DNA of 64,000 bases from Desulfolutivibrio sulfoxidireducens (GCF_013376475.1 NZ_CP045508.1:3942001-4006000), one strand, 5' to 3'; positions 16,854 to 25,529 are shown, counted from the first letter of the stretch. The notes: generated by a model not told the origin, from the sequence alone. Made by a program: numbers and translations.

Positions 16854-16926
16854 GCGCGGGCTCATGCGCCGCATCAAGGCCGTTTTCGATCCCCACGGAG
16901 CCATGAACCCCGGCAAGGCCTACTGA
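16854..16926 (+). pseudogene. orphan 3' end of a second glcD
   Basis: These 73 bases align without gaps to 13958-14030, the 3' end of glcD: 62 of 73 identical. Counted as protein, 23 of the last 24 residues match (MNPGKAY end; Ile to Ala is the only change). Most differences are synonymous. Homology stops abruptly at 16854, and no glcD body precedes it. It ends 55 bases before the glcF-like gene, where a native glcD end would be expected, so it is probably the original gene end left behind when the 14.1-16.85 kb segment was inserted. Confidence 0.8.
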
Positions 16927-16981
16927 GGCGGGACGGGCCATCCCCGCGGCTTGACCCGGCGCGAAACGGCCCCATGTTGTC

Positions 16982-18202
16982 ATGAGCATGCCCACATCGC
17001 CACACCTCAACCCCGCGCCCCTCCCCGCGCCCCACGACTGCGTCCTGTGCGGCCGCTGCCTGGAGGTGTGCCCCCTTTTCGCCGCCACCGGCCGGGAGGA
17101 ACTCTCCCCACGGGCGAAATTCCACCTGCTCGCCCGTATGGCCCGAAACGACCCGGCCCTGCGCGAAAAGCCCGCCTCGGACCTGGCCGGGCTGTGCCTG
17201 TCCTGCGGCCGCTGCCAGAAGGCCTGCCCTCTCGGGCTGTGCGCCCCGGACGCGGTCGGCGCCCTGCGCGCCGCCCACCCCGGCTGGCCCGCCTTCCTGT
17301 GGGAGCAGTGGATCACCCGGGCCGGCCTCGTCTGGCCCCTGGCCGTCTCCCTGGGTCGCCTGGCCGGACACCCCACGTCCGCTTCCACTGGCCCGCTTGG
17401 CCGGGCCAGGGCCGCCCTGGCCGCCCTGGACCCAGGCCACGCCTCGCCATCCTGGCTCGTTCCCACCCGCTTCGACACCACATGCGCCGGACGCCGCGTG
17501 GCCCTTTTTCGCGGCTGCGTGGCCAGCCACGCCCGCACCGACTGGAGCCGGGCGGCTGTCTCCCTCCTTCGCGGCGTCGGCGTCACGCTCCTTGACGATC
17601 CGGGATTCGCCTGCTGCGGCGCGCCCCTGGGCCATGCCGGACTCCCCGACGCCCAAAACGCCGCCCGACAAAAAAACATCCAGGCCTGGCGGGAGACCGG
17701 ACGCCCGGCCCTGGCCGTGTTCTGCGCCTCCTGCCACCACGGCCTGTCGGCCTATCCGCCCGCCCTCTTCGCCCCCGGCGAGGCCGATGTCTGGCAAAAA
17801 TCCATCCTCCCCCTGGCCGCGCTCCTTGGCCAAACCACCTTCGAAAAAACCCCGGAGGCCCCAACGGCCATCCTGTACCATGCGCCCTGCCACGCGCCCC
17901 CGGGCGACCCCGATGCCGCCCTGCTCTCCCGCGCCCTGGACCAACCCCTCGCCCAAGGCCCCACCCCCTGCTGCGGCTTCGGCGGCCTCATGCAGCTCAC
18001 CGCCCCGACACTCGCGACCCGGACCGCCGCCGCATGCTGGCGGACACATAACCCGCCCCCCCAGGCCCACGTCCTGACCGCCTGCTCCGGCTGCGCCACC
18101 CAACTGGCGGCCACCAGCCCCCCCACCGTCACCGCCGGCCACTGGCTCGCCGTGGTGCGGTGCGAGGAAGCCCGGGGAGATGGGGAGGAGGCGCCCCCGT
18201 GA
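16982..18202 (+). CDS. glcF: (Fe-S)-binding oxidoreductase subunit, GlcF-like
   Basis: Iron-sulfur partner of the GlcD-type dehydrogenase (406 residues). Two 4Fe-4S motifs at the N-terminus (CVLCGRCLEVCP and CLSCGRCQKACP) pass electrons towards the quinone or another carrier. Two cysteine-rich CCG domains follow (GFACCGAPLGHAG with CASCHH, and CCGFGGLMQL with ACSGCATQL). The call as glycolate oxidase Fe-S subunit rests on family and on nearness to glcD. No good Shine-Dalgarno lies before ATG 16982; expression may have relied on coupling to the former glcD end now left as a fragment. A second ATG lies two codons downstream. Confidence 0.82.
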   Translation: MSMPTSPHLNPAPLPAPHDCVLCGRCLEVCPLFAATGREELSPRAKFHLLARMARNDPALREKPASDLAGLCLSCGRCQKACPLGLCAPDAVGALRAAHPGWPAFLWEQWITRAGLVWPLAVSLGRLAGHPTSASTGPLGRARAALAALDPGHASPSWLVPTRFDTTCAGRRVALFRGCVASHARTDWSRAAVSLLRGVGVTLLDDPGFACCGAPLGHAGLPDAQNAARQKNIQAWRETGRPALAVFCASCHHGLSAYPPALFAPGEADVWQKSILPLAALLGQTTFEKTPEAPTAILYHAPCHAPPGDPDAALLSRALDQPLAQGPTPCCGFGGLMQLTAPTLATRTAAACWRTHNPPPQAHVLTACSGCATQLAATSPPTVTAGHWLAVVRCEEARGDGEEAPP

Positions 18203-18278
18203 TCTCCCTGGCCGCTTCGGAAAGGGGATTGTGAGGGAGACGCAAAAAGCATACATGAAAGAAAAGGATTTTCAGACG

Positions 18279-18953
18279 ATGAAAGAACCGTTCATCCTGT
18301 CCCCATCCCTTTTGTCCGCCGATTTCGGCCGCCTCGCCGAGGAGCTTGACGCCCTGGAAGATGCGGGCCTGACCTGGGTGCACCTCGACGTCATGGACGG
18401 CCTGTTCGTGCCCAACATCACCTTCGGCCCGCCCATCATCAAGCGGCTGCGCCAGAAAAGCCGCCTGTTTTTCGACACCCACCTGATGATCGAGCGGCCC
18501 GAACGCTACCTGGCCGAGTTCCGCGACGCCGGGGCCGACCTCATCTGCGTCCACGCCGAGGCCACGGCGCATCTGGAACGGGCCTGCGCCGAAATCGCCC
18601 GGCTCGGGGCCAGACCCGCCGTGGCCCTCAACCCGGCCACCCCGCTTTCGGCCGTGGAATACCTCCTGCCGCAACTGGACATGGTGCTGGTGATGAGCGT
18701 CAATCCCGGCTTCGGCGGCCAGTCCTTCATCCCCTTTTGCATGGACAAGATCCGCGACCTGCGGGCCATGATCCGGAAACGCGGACTCGTAACGCACATC
18801 CAGGTGGACGGCGGGGTCACCCCGGACAACACTCCCGCGCTTCTGGCCGCCGGAGCCGACATCCTGGTCTCCGGGTCGGCCTTTTTCGGCCATCCTCCCT
18901 ATGGGGAGCGGTTAAGGACCTTTTATGCGGCGGCTCGAGCAGAATCGACCTGA
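18279..18953 (+). CDS. rpe: ribulose-phosphate 3-epimerase
   Basis: Interconverts ribulose 5-phosphate and xylulose 5-phosphate in the pentose phosphate pathway. A 224-residue TIM barrel with the family motifs ILSPSLLSADFGRL, HLDVMDGLFVPNITFGP (catalytic Asp and metal ligands), DTHLMIERPE, MSVNPGFGGQSFIP and the second catalytic Asp in QVDGGVTPDN. AAGGA lies before ATG 18279; an in-frame ATG at 18255 would add 8 residues but has no site at the right distance. Its last 29 bases overlap the start of the hybrid kinase gene. Confidence 0.94.
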   Translation: MKEPFILSPSLLSADFGRLAEELDALEDAGLTWVHLDVMDGLFVPNITFGPPIIKRLRQKSRLFFDTHLMIERPERYLAEFRDAGADLICVHAEATAHLERACAEIARLGARPAVALNPATPLSAVEYLLPQLDMVLVMSVNPGFGGQSFIPFCMDKIRDLRAMIRKRGLVTHIQVDGGVTPDNTPALLAAGADILVSGSAFFGHPPYGERLRTFYAAARAEST

Positions 18954-20919
18954 AGGGGACGGACCGGACTCCCGGCCCCCGCCTGATCCGGACCGCGTGG
19001 ACGAACGTCTCGTGCGGCTGACCTCCATGATGGAGGCCCTGGACGAGCACATCGCCTATGTGGACGCCGGGGGCGTGGTGCGGGAGATCAACCGCCGATT
19101 TCTCGATTTCCTCGGCCGGCCCCGGGAAGCGGTCATGGGCAGGGAACTGGCGGTCCTTGGCCTGGACACCGAAAACTGCCAGACCAGCGCCTTTTTCGAG
19201 CTGTTTCGCAAGGGTGCGCTCACCTCCCCGGTCGCGGTCAACCAGCGCCTGGGCGAAGCCGACGTGGCCATCCGCATCCAGCCCGTGCTCAGGCCCGGCC
19301 AGGGCGAGGATACCTTCGAGGGCATCATCCTCTCGGTCATCGACGTCACCCCGCTGGTCGAGGCCAAACGCTCGGTGGAACGGGAGAAGGCCTTTCTGGA
19401 GCAGGTCCTGGACATCGCCGGGGCGGCCATCTGCATCGTCAACCTCGACGGGCTGATCACCACGGTCAATGGCGAATTCACGGCCATCACCGGCTATACC
19501 CGGGAGATGGCCCTGGGCCGGCCGCGCGACGAACTGCTTCGCGGCGAGGAGACCTCCCCCGGGCGTCCGGACGCCTCCGGCCCGGAACCCTCCAAACACG
19601 AATGCCGGATCAGGACCGCCGCCGGGAAGGAGATCACCATCCTGCGCAACGCCGCGCCGCTGCGCGACGTCCACGGCGATCCCGTGGGCAGCATCGAATC
19701 TTTCGTGGACATCTCCGAGATCGTGCGCGCCAGGACCGACGCCGAACAGGCCAGCCGCATGAAGAGCATGTTCCTGGCCAACATGAGCCACGAGATTCGC
19801 ACGCCCTTAAATGCCCTCATCGGCATCCCCCAGCTTCTGGCCCGCACCGAGATCACCCCCGAACAGCACGAATACGTGGAAACCATGCGCGCCACGGGAA
19901 GCGCCCTGCTGAACATCGTCAACGACATCCTGGACATCTCCAAGATCGAGGCCGGCCGCATGGAGATCGTCGCCGGACCCGTGGACCTGGGCCGGCTTCT
20001 GGCCGAGGCCGTTCACCTCATGTCCGCCCCGGCGACGGAGAAGGGTCTGGCCCTGACCTGGAGCATGGACCCGGATCTGCCCCTGATCCTGGAGACGGAC
20101 CCCTTCCGGTTGCGCCAGATTCTGCTGAACCTGTTGTCCAACGCGGTCAAATTCACCGATTCCGGGAAGGTGGGCCTGTCCGCGACGCTCTCGCCGGACG
20201 AGACCAGCGTCAGATTCCAGGTGACCGATACCGGCCCGGGCATTGCCCGGGATGACACGGAGCATGTTTTCGAGCCGTTTTACCAGGCCGACGGTTCCGT
20301 CACCCGCCGTCACGGCGGGACGGGACTTGGGCTGTCCATCTCCCGGAGACTGGCCATCCTGCTCGGCGCGCCGGATCTGTTTTTGCGTAGCGAGCCCGGC
20401 CGGGGCTGCGCCTTTTTTTTCGACCTGCCCCTGCGCTCCACCGCCCCGGACCCCGGGAACGAGCCCCTGGACGCGCCGGACGACGAGCCCTCCGCCGACG
20501 AGGCCGCACGCGCCGATCTCTCCGCGCTGCGGGTCCTGGTGGCCGAGGACAACGACTTCAACCGGTTCTTGCTGGGCAAGATACTCGACAAACTGGGGGT
20601 CTGCGAAACCGCGTTCGCGGCGGACGGAGAGGGGGCCGTGGAGATGGTCCTGGAGCGGGCCGCGGCGGGCCAACCCTTCGACGTCCTGTTCATCGACCTG
20701 CGCATGCCGGGACTGGATGGCGCCTCGGCCGCCAGGCGGCTTCGCCGGGCCGGAATCGTCACGCCCGTGGTGGCCCTGACCGCCCAGGCCATGGCCCGGG
20801 ACGCCGCGCTGTGCCGCGAGGCCGGCATGGACTATTTTTTCTCCAAACCGTATCGCATCCGAGATATTGAAAAGGTGCTGACCACCGTGGCCGCCAGCAG
20901 GCAAGGAGCTTGGCCATGA
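18925..20919 (+). CDS. hybrid sensor histidine kinase (PAS-PAS-HisKA-HATPase-REC)
   Basis: Cytoplasmic hybrid kinase of 664 residues with no membrane segment. Two PAS-like sensor domains (about 30-145 and 160-265) precede HisKA (His289 in [15 protein letters not shown]), HATPase (LLNLLSNAVKF, DTGPGIARD, GGTGLGLSIS) and a C-terminal receiver with the phospho-Asp in FIDLRMPGLDG (about residue 590). AAGGA lies 8 bases before the ATG, inside rpe. A stand-alone Hpt gene follows with an ATGA overlap, so the likely phosphorelay is kinase His, receiver Asp, Hpt His, then an unlinked regulator. Confidence 0.9.
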   Translation: MRRLEQNRPEGDGPDSRPPPDPDRVDERLVRLTSMMEALDEHIAYVDAGGVVREINRRFLDFLGRPREAVMGRELAVLGLDTENCQTSAFFELFRKGALTSPVAVNQRLGEADVAIRIQPVLRPGQGEDTFEGIILSVIDVTPLVEAKRSVEREKAFLEQVLDIAGAAICIVNLDGLITTVNGEFTAITGYTREMALGRPRDELLRGEETSPGRPDASGPEPSKHECRIRTAAGKEITILRNAAPLRDVHGDPVGSIESFVDISEIVRARTDAEQASRMKSMFLANMSHEIRTPLNALIGIPQLLARTEITPEQHEYVETMRATGSALLNIVNDILDISKIEAGRMEIVAGPVDLGRLLAEAVHLMSAPATEKGLALTWSMDPDLPLILETDPFRLRQILLNLLSNAVKFTDSGKVGLSATLSPDETSVRFQVTDTGPGIARDDTEHVFEPFYQADGSVTRRHGGTGLGLSISRRLAILLGAPDLFLRSEPGRGCAFFFDLPLRSTAPDPGNEPLDAPDDEPSADEAARADLSALRVLVAEDNDFNRFLLGKILDKLGVCETAFAADGEGAVEMVLERAAAGQPFDVLFIDLRMPGLDGASAARRLRRAGIVTPVVALTAQAMARDAALCREAGMDYFFSKPYRIRDIEKVLTTVAASRQGAWP

Positions 20920-21305
20920 AGGATCCCGCCGAGACGGCCAGGGCCTATTTGCTGACCGAACTGCGGTTTCCGGAGGAGGAACTCGACGAGATCCTGGCCC
21001 TGGGGCGTCAGGCCCTGTCCCGTGCCCTGGGGGGGCTCGTTTCGGCCGTCGCCGGGAAGGACGCCGGGCTCGTGTCCGAGCGGGCCCATATCGTCAAGGG
21101 GATATTGCGCAACATGGGGCTTGACGGCCCGGCCGCGATCGCCAGGCGCATGGAGACCCTGATCGAGGCCGGTTCCCTGGCCGACGTCCGGGCGGCCCTG
21201 GATGCGTTGTGCGCCGTCCTGGGGGATTTCGCCCGTCCGGCGCCGGCCGATCCCGGCGAGGATGGTTTCGGGATGATCGTGGACAACGCATCCATCAAGG
21301 CGTAA
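20916..21305 (+). CDS. histidine phosphotransfer (Hpt) domain protein
   Basis: A 129-residue four-helix Hpt protein. The phosphorylatable His is in ERAHIVKGILRNMGL, matching the HxxKG pattern of Hpt domains, with RRMETLIEAG as a following helix. AAGGAG lies 7 bases before the ATG, and ATGA overlaps the hybrid kinase stop, so the two are co-translated. The natural reading is that it relays phosphate from that kinase's receiver to a downstream response regulator. The final 25 residues are non-conserved and probably disordered. Confidence 0.82.
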   Translation: MKDPAETARAYLLTELRFPEEELDEILALGRQALSRALGGLVSAVAGKDAGLVSERAHIVKGILRNMGLDGPAAIARRMETLIEAGSLADVRAALDALCAVLGDFARPAPADPGEDGFGMIVDNASIKA

Positions 21306-21317
21306 AATAGATTTGTG

Positions 21318-22280
21318 ATGCGGATGTTATCGAAAAACGCCGTCCTTCGTGGGACAGTCTCCCTGGCGGCCGTCACGGCCGGGATAGTCGTGTGCGCCGC
21401 CTGCCTGTTTTTTTTGCCCGCGCGCCAGACGGCCTGCGCCGGGCAGCGGGACGTCTGGGGGCCCCTTTTGACCCGGCTGGAGGCGGACGGGATGGACCGC
21501 GCCGCGCTGGCCGCCTATTTTTCGTCCCCGGGCGTGACCTTCGACCCGGCCATCATGGCCAAGAAGGTCGACGCCATGGTGCGAAACCGCTTCGAGCCGG
21601 TCACGGTGACCCAGCGCACCTTGGAGAAAAGCGGCTACCGCAAGTTTCTCGACCCCTGGACCATAAGCAAGGCCGGCCGGTACATGTCCGAAAGGCGGGA
21701 TGTCTTTGTCGCCGCCGAGAGGACCTACGGGGTTCCGGCCGAGGTGTTGGCCGCCATACTCCTGGTCGAGACCAAGCTCGGGGATTATCTCGGGGACCGG
21801 GAGGCCTTCGGCGTCCTGGCCAGCATGGCCCTGTGCCAGGACTTCGAGCTTATCCGGGCCCGGCTCAAAACCCTCAAGGGTTCCCCCGAGAGAACGGCCT
21901 TCGCCGTACAGGCCGCCAAGGAAAAGGGGGACTGGGCCTATGCGGAACTCAAGGCCCTTCTGGCCTACGCCGCGGCGAAAAAGGCCTCGCCGCTGACCAT
22001 TCCCGGCTCCATCTACGGGGCCATCGGCATCTGTCAGTTCATGCCCACCAACGCGCTGAAATTCGGGGTGGACGCGGACAGCGACGGCACGGTGGATCTT
22101 TTCGCCGACAAGGACGCCATCCACAGCGTGGCCAATTATCTGCGCGGCCACGGCTGGCGCACGAACCAGAGCGAGGAAGAGCGCCGGGCGGCCATTTACA
22201 GCTACAACCACAGCACCCTCTACGTCATGGCCGTCCTGGCCGTGGCCGAAAAACTCAAGTCCTTCCGTCCCGCCTCCTGA
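21318..22280 (+). CDS. lytic murein transglycosylase, MltB family
   Basis: Peptidoglycan-cleaving enzyme of about 320 residues acting in the periplasm. A hydrophobic N-terminal segment (about residues 12-36) is a signal or anchor. The MltB/SLT_2 domain carries the catalytic Glu in AAILLVETKLGDYLG, followed by AFGVLASMA, IPGSIYGAIGICQFMPTNALKFGVDADSDGTVDLF and ANYLRGHGWR. A start at ATG 21318 is chosen; GTG 21315 and ATG 21324 are in frame, and none has a strong ribosome site. No clear lipobox is present, unlike classical MltB lipoproteins. Confidence 0.86.
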   Translation: MRMLSKNAVLRGTVSLAAVTAGIVVCAACLFFLPARQTACAGQRDVWGPLLTRLEADGMDRAALAAYFSSPGVTFDPAIMAKKVDAMVRNRFEPVTVTQRTLEKSGYRKFLDPWTISKAGRYMSERRDVFVAAERTYGVPAEVLAAILLVETKLGDYLGDREAFGVLASMALCQDFELIRARLKTLKGSPERTAFAVQAAKEKGDWAYAELKALLAYAAAKKASPLTIPGSIYGAIGICQFMPTNALKFGVDADSDGTVDLFADKDAIHSVANYLRGHGWRTNQSEEERRAAIYSYNHSTLYVMAVLAVAEKLKSFRPAS

Positions 22281-22421
22281 CGCCTTTCCGCGCCGCGTTT
22301 GCGGCCGCAAGCCCGCGCTACGGGCACTCCCCGCACGCCGTGTGCGTTTTACTTGCGTCGCGAACCGGTATTCCACGGATTCGGGGCGCGGTCGTCCGTC
22401 CCCGGATGCGGAGGGGACCGG

Positions 22422-22766
22422 TTAGTTGCTCGCCGGAATGGGGAAGAAAAGCGGATTGGGACGCGCCGAGGACGACAGGTAGGAACCGGTGGCATACCCC
22501 TGCTCGAATCCGTCGCGATATCCCCGGGCATAGGCCGCGCCGAAGCCGGGGGCGGACCGGGCGCCCGCGCCATAACTCGCGCAAGTGAGTCGGGCTCCGG
22601 CCAGCATGTTCCGACGCCGGGCCTCCAGGTTGCGAACTCCCTCGGTCACGGCCTGGAACCTGGCCTGGCCGGAAGGGACGGCCGCCGGGGCGTCGAGCCT
22701 TGCGGCCACCGCCAGGTAGATGAAGACGGCCACCACCAGGATGCCGGCCACGAGCAGGGAACGCAT
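22422..22766 (-). CDS. small single-span membrane protein of unknown function
   Basis: A 114-residue protein with an N-terminal membrane helix (residues 4-22) and a probably extracytoplasmic tail. The tail holds a Gly/Tyr/Ala-rich stretch (FGAAYARGYRDGFEQGYATGSY) with regularly spaced aromatic residues and one cysteine. I do not recognise the family. GGAGG lies 8 bases before the ATG, which supports it as a real gene. It stands between the transglycosylase and the sigma-54 regulator gene and could be the last gene read before or with that regulator's opposite end. Confidence 0.55.
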   Translation of the reverse strand: MRSLLVAGILVVAVFIYLAVAARLDAPAAVPSGQARFQAVTEGVRNLEARRRNMLAGARLTCASYGAGARSAPGFGAAYARGYRDGFEQGYATGSYLSSSARPNPLFFPIPASN

Positions 22767-22859
22767 GTCTCGGCCTCCGCCCGGCTCGAAGACGTCATTT
22801 TTTGGCCGGACACCTCTTCTCTATCGGTCCGGTGCGGGTCGTTCTTTAGCGCGGGGGGA

Positions 22860-24326
22860 TCAGAACCGCTCAGGGGACAGGCCGTGCTTTTTGAGAAGGG
22901 CGTAAAGGCGCGAGCGGGACAGGCCCGAGACGGACAACAGCTTGCGCATGTTGCCGGCATGGCGGGTCAGGAGGGTACGCAGATACCGCGCCTCGCCGAC
23001 GTCGCGAAAATCCTTGAGGGAGGGCATGGGCTCGCCGTTGTCCCCAGGTCCCGACCCCGGGAATTCCGACCCCGGCGGGCGGGACGTCGCGGACGCGGAC
23101 GGGGTTGAGCCGGCCTCGCCGTTTGCCGCCTGCCGCGAGGCCTCGCCGTCCCCCATCCTGAACCGGGCGGCATGGACCCGGATGTGCAGCGGCAGGTGGA
23201 TCGGATAGAGCACCTCGTCGTCCCTGGCCAAGGCCAGCACGCCCTCCATGGTATTGCACACCTCGCGGATGTTTCCCGGCCAGGGGTAGGCCGCGAGCGC
23301 GGCCACGAAATCGTCGGCCAGGGCCTTTCGGGGCATTCCCCGGCGCAGCCTGGACCGCTCCAGGAAATGTTCGGCGAAAAGCCGCACATCTTCGGCCAGT
23401 TCGCGCAGCGTGGGCAGATCGATGCCGATGCCCTGGAGCCGGAACAGGAGGTCCTGGCGGAAAAGCCCCTGGCGGACCATGGCCTCCAGGTCCTGGTTGG
23501 TGGCGGCCAGCAGCCTGAAGTCGCACGCCTTTTCCTCGCGGCCGCCCACAGGACGCAGCCGCCGCTCCTGAAGAACCCGTAAAAAGGCCTTTTGGGCCGA
23601 CAGGGGGAGTTCCCCCACCTCGTCCAGAAAAAGCGTCCCCCCGTGGGCCTGCAGGATAAGTCCGTCACGGCTGGTATCCGCCCCGGTGTAGGCCCCCTTC
23701 TCGTTGCCAAAAAGCACGCTCTCCACGATGGTCGGCGGCAGGGCCGCGCAGTCCACCACCACAAAGGGCCGCCCGGCCCTGGGGGAGTTGTCGTGGATGG
23801 CCCGGGCGAACAGTTCCTTGCCCGTGCCGGTCTGGCCGGTCAACAGCACGTTGACCTCGCCGGCGGCGGCCTTGGCCGCCAGTTCCAGGCAGGTGATGCG
23901 CCGGGTGTTCTTCCCGGTGATGCCGTCGAACCGGAACTCGGAGACCTGGGGGGCGCCTCCCCCCCGGCGATATTCCATGGCCCGCAGAAGCGGGGCGGTC
24001 ATGGTGCGTACCGAGGGCGGTTTTTCGATGTAGTCCCAGGCGCCCTGGCGCATGGCCCGTTCCGCGCCGTCGGCCTCTCCCCATCCGGTGATGACGATGA
24101 CCTCGGGGGCCGAGGCGGTCATCCTGATGTCCGCGATGGCGTCCAGGCCGTTGCCGTCGGGCATGCGCACGTCCAGAAAGACCACGTCCACATCCCCGGC
24201 CTCGGCCAGGCGCCGGCCCTCGTCCAGGGTGGCGGCGGTATTGGCCTGATGCCCCAGGCGTTTCACCACCCTGGTCAGGGCGTCGCGGATGTCGTGATCG
24301 TCGTCGATAATCAGAACGTTGCCCAA
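22860..24326 (-). CDS. sigma-54-dependent response regulator (NtrC family)
   Basis: Response regulator and enhancer-binding ATPase of 488 residues. The receiver starts at once (NVLIIDDDHDIRD; phospho-Asp in FLDVRMPDGNG). The AAA+ domain has Walker A GQTGTGKE, the sigma-54 contact loop as GAYTGA (usual form GAFTGA; Phe to Tyr is tolerated in some members), Walker B GGTLFLDEVGEL and AYPWPGNIREVCNTMEG. A Pro/Gly/Ser-rich linker of about 60 residues leads to a Fis-type helix-turn-helix (MRKLLSVSGLSRSRLYALLKKHGL). The frame stays open upstream, but a TTG at 24326 preceded by GGAGG places the start right before the receiver. No cognate kinase is adjacent. Confidence 0.88.
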   Translation of the reverse strand: MGNVLIIDDDHDIRDALTRVVKRLGHQANTAATLDEGRRLAEAGDVDVVFLDVRMPDGNGLDAIADIRMTASAPEVIVITGWGEADGAERAMRQGAWDYIEKPPSVRTMTAPLLRAMEYRRGGGAPQVSEFRFDGITGKNTRRITCLELAAKAAAGEVNVLLTGQTGTGKELFARAIHDNSPRAGRPFVVVDCAALPPTIVESVLFGNEKGAYTGADTSRDGLILQAHGGTLFLDEVGELPLSAQKAFLRVLQERRLRPVGGREEKACDFRLLAATNQDLEAMVRQGLFRQDLLFRLQGIGIDLPTLRELAEDVRLFAEHFLERSRLRRGMPRKALADDFVAALAAYPWPGNIREVCNTMEGVLALARDDEVLYPIHLPLHIRVHAARFRMGDGEASRQAANGEAGSTPSASATSRPPGSEFPGSGPGDNGEPMPSLKDFRDVGEARYLRTLLTRHAGNMRKLLSVSGLSRSRLYALLKKHGLSPERF

Positions 24327-24797
24327 AACGCCTCCGGATGAGGGCGCGTCGGCGGACGGCGCGCGGACAGAACATGGAGAAGGGGAGGCCAGCGGCCCCG
24401 GAACAGAGGGACTGGGGAACAAAAAAATACCAACCGGGTTGCCGCCCATTGGCATATTCAGGATCAGGATGAAAAAACTCCCTGCCCCTGTCAAGAGCTC
24501 CGCCCGGCTCCGAAGCGAGCCCCCCGGATCAACCGCGAAGGAAACCGTCGGGCAAAGGCCCCGCAGTTCGCATTGACATCCCTCCCCCAGATATTTATCT
24601 ACCATTTACAGCAACAGAAATCCCTTTGGCCTCGCCTTCTCTTCGCTACGTCTCTCCTGGCGAAAACGCGGCATCCAAAAAATGACGCTCGAACTGTCCC
24701 GTTTCAGGACCATACGTCTGGAGCATCAACACTTGTATGAACCTGCGACAGGGCAGGCTTCCACAAGGGCAATCCGTACTGTCTTCCCCCTCGCATA
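24327..24797. other. gene-free divergent region
   Basis: A 516-bp space between the sigma-54 regulator (minus) and the PilZ gene (plus). It becomes A/T-richer towards the PilZ gene. No ORF with a ribosome site, no RNA gene and no convincing -35/-10 pair was recognised. It must contain both promoters. Confidence 0.4.
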
Positions 24798-24809
24798 CAT
24801 TTATAAATG
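24798..24809. promoter_or_regulatory. 12-bp perfect palindrome before PilZ gene
   Basis: CATTTATAAATG is a perfect 12-bp palindrome, flanked by a further CGCA/TGCG match, 33 bases before the PilZ start. It contains TTATAA, which could be a -10 region or an operator overlapping it. Confidence 0.25.
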
Positions 24810-24842
24810 CGAATCGGAAAAACAACAACTCAGGAGAACTCC

Positions 24843-25529
24843 ATGATCGATGAAGGTCACGTGTCCGCTCCTGTGAAACGTTCATCAGGTGTTAATGTAG
24901 AATTACATCAAGGCATGAACGTAGTACTTCAGTTTTCTCGTGACGGAAAGAGATATTCCAGTAAAATCGTCGGAGTGGATCCCTACAATTTCATCATTAC
25001 CAAGATGCCCCTGGCTCCAGGGATCAGCAAGATGCTTTTCCCTGGCGAGGGGATCACTCTGAAATACGAATGCGACGGAATCATCTACGGATTCGATACC
25101 GAGATCGTCAATTTCGTGCTGAAGCCAATCCCCCTCCTGATTTTGGCCTACCCCGTGAGCACGGAAAAGATCGAGCTTCGCCGCTACAAACGGTTGCCCT
25201 GCCTGATCCCGGTGCACATGGAAAACGAGTACGAACGCAACCTGGCCTTCATGGTGGACATCAGCCAGGGCGGCTGCCGCCTGGTGCTGGACAAGAACAA
25301 CTCCGAGGGTGTGCTCAACGTCATGACCGGGGACACGTTGACGATCCACCCTGTCGTGGAACTGTTCGGGGCGGACACCGTGAACGCGATCGTCGCCAAC
25401 GCGGCGCAAAAGGATCGCAACATCATTTTCGGAACCGCCTTTCAAATCGAGGACCCGGAGTTGTCAAAGCGGATCGTCGAGTTCGTCGAACGGATAGCCG
25501 GTATTCTCAAGGGGCAGAAGACCGCGTAG
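24843..25529 (+). CDS. PilZ-domain (YcgR-like) c-di-GMP-binding protein
   Basis: A 228-residue protein with a YcgR-like N-terminal beta domain (about 15-110) and a C-terminal PilZ domain. The c-di-GMP site is visible as RRYKRLPC (an RxxxR motif, about residues 118-125) and DISQGGCRL (DxSxxG, about 145-153). Proteins of this layout bind c-di-GMP and act on flagella, exopolysaccharide or other effectors. AGGAGA precedes ATG 24843; an in-frame ATG upstream is not used. It is a single-gene unit. Two more c-di-GMP-related or degenerate domains occur at 61489, but no active cyclase was seen. Confidence 0.85.
   Translation: MIDEGHVSAPVKRSSGVNVELHQGMNVVLQFSRDGKRYSSKIVGVDPYNFIITKMPLAPGISKMLFPGEGITLKYECDGIIYGFDTEIVNFVLKPIPLLILAYPVSTEKIELRRYKRLPCLIPVHMENEYERNLAFMVDISQGGCRLVLDKNNSEGVLNVMTGDTLTIHPVVELFGADTVNAIVANAAQKDRNIIFGTAFQIEDPELSKRIVEFVERIAGILKGQKTA

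Noticed and set aside
24646-24885. Small minus-strand frame in the sigma-54/PilZ gap
   Set aside because: No ribosome site, overlaps the PilZ start, no recognisable protein features.
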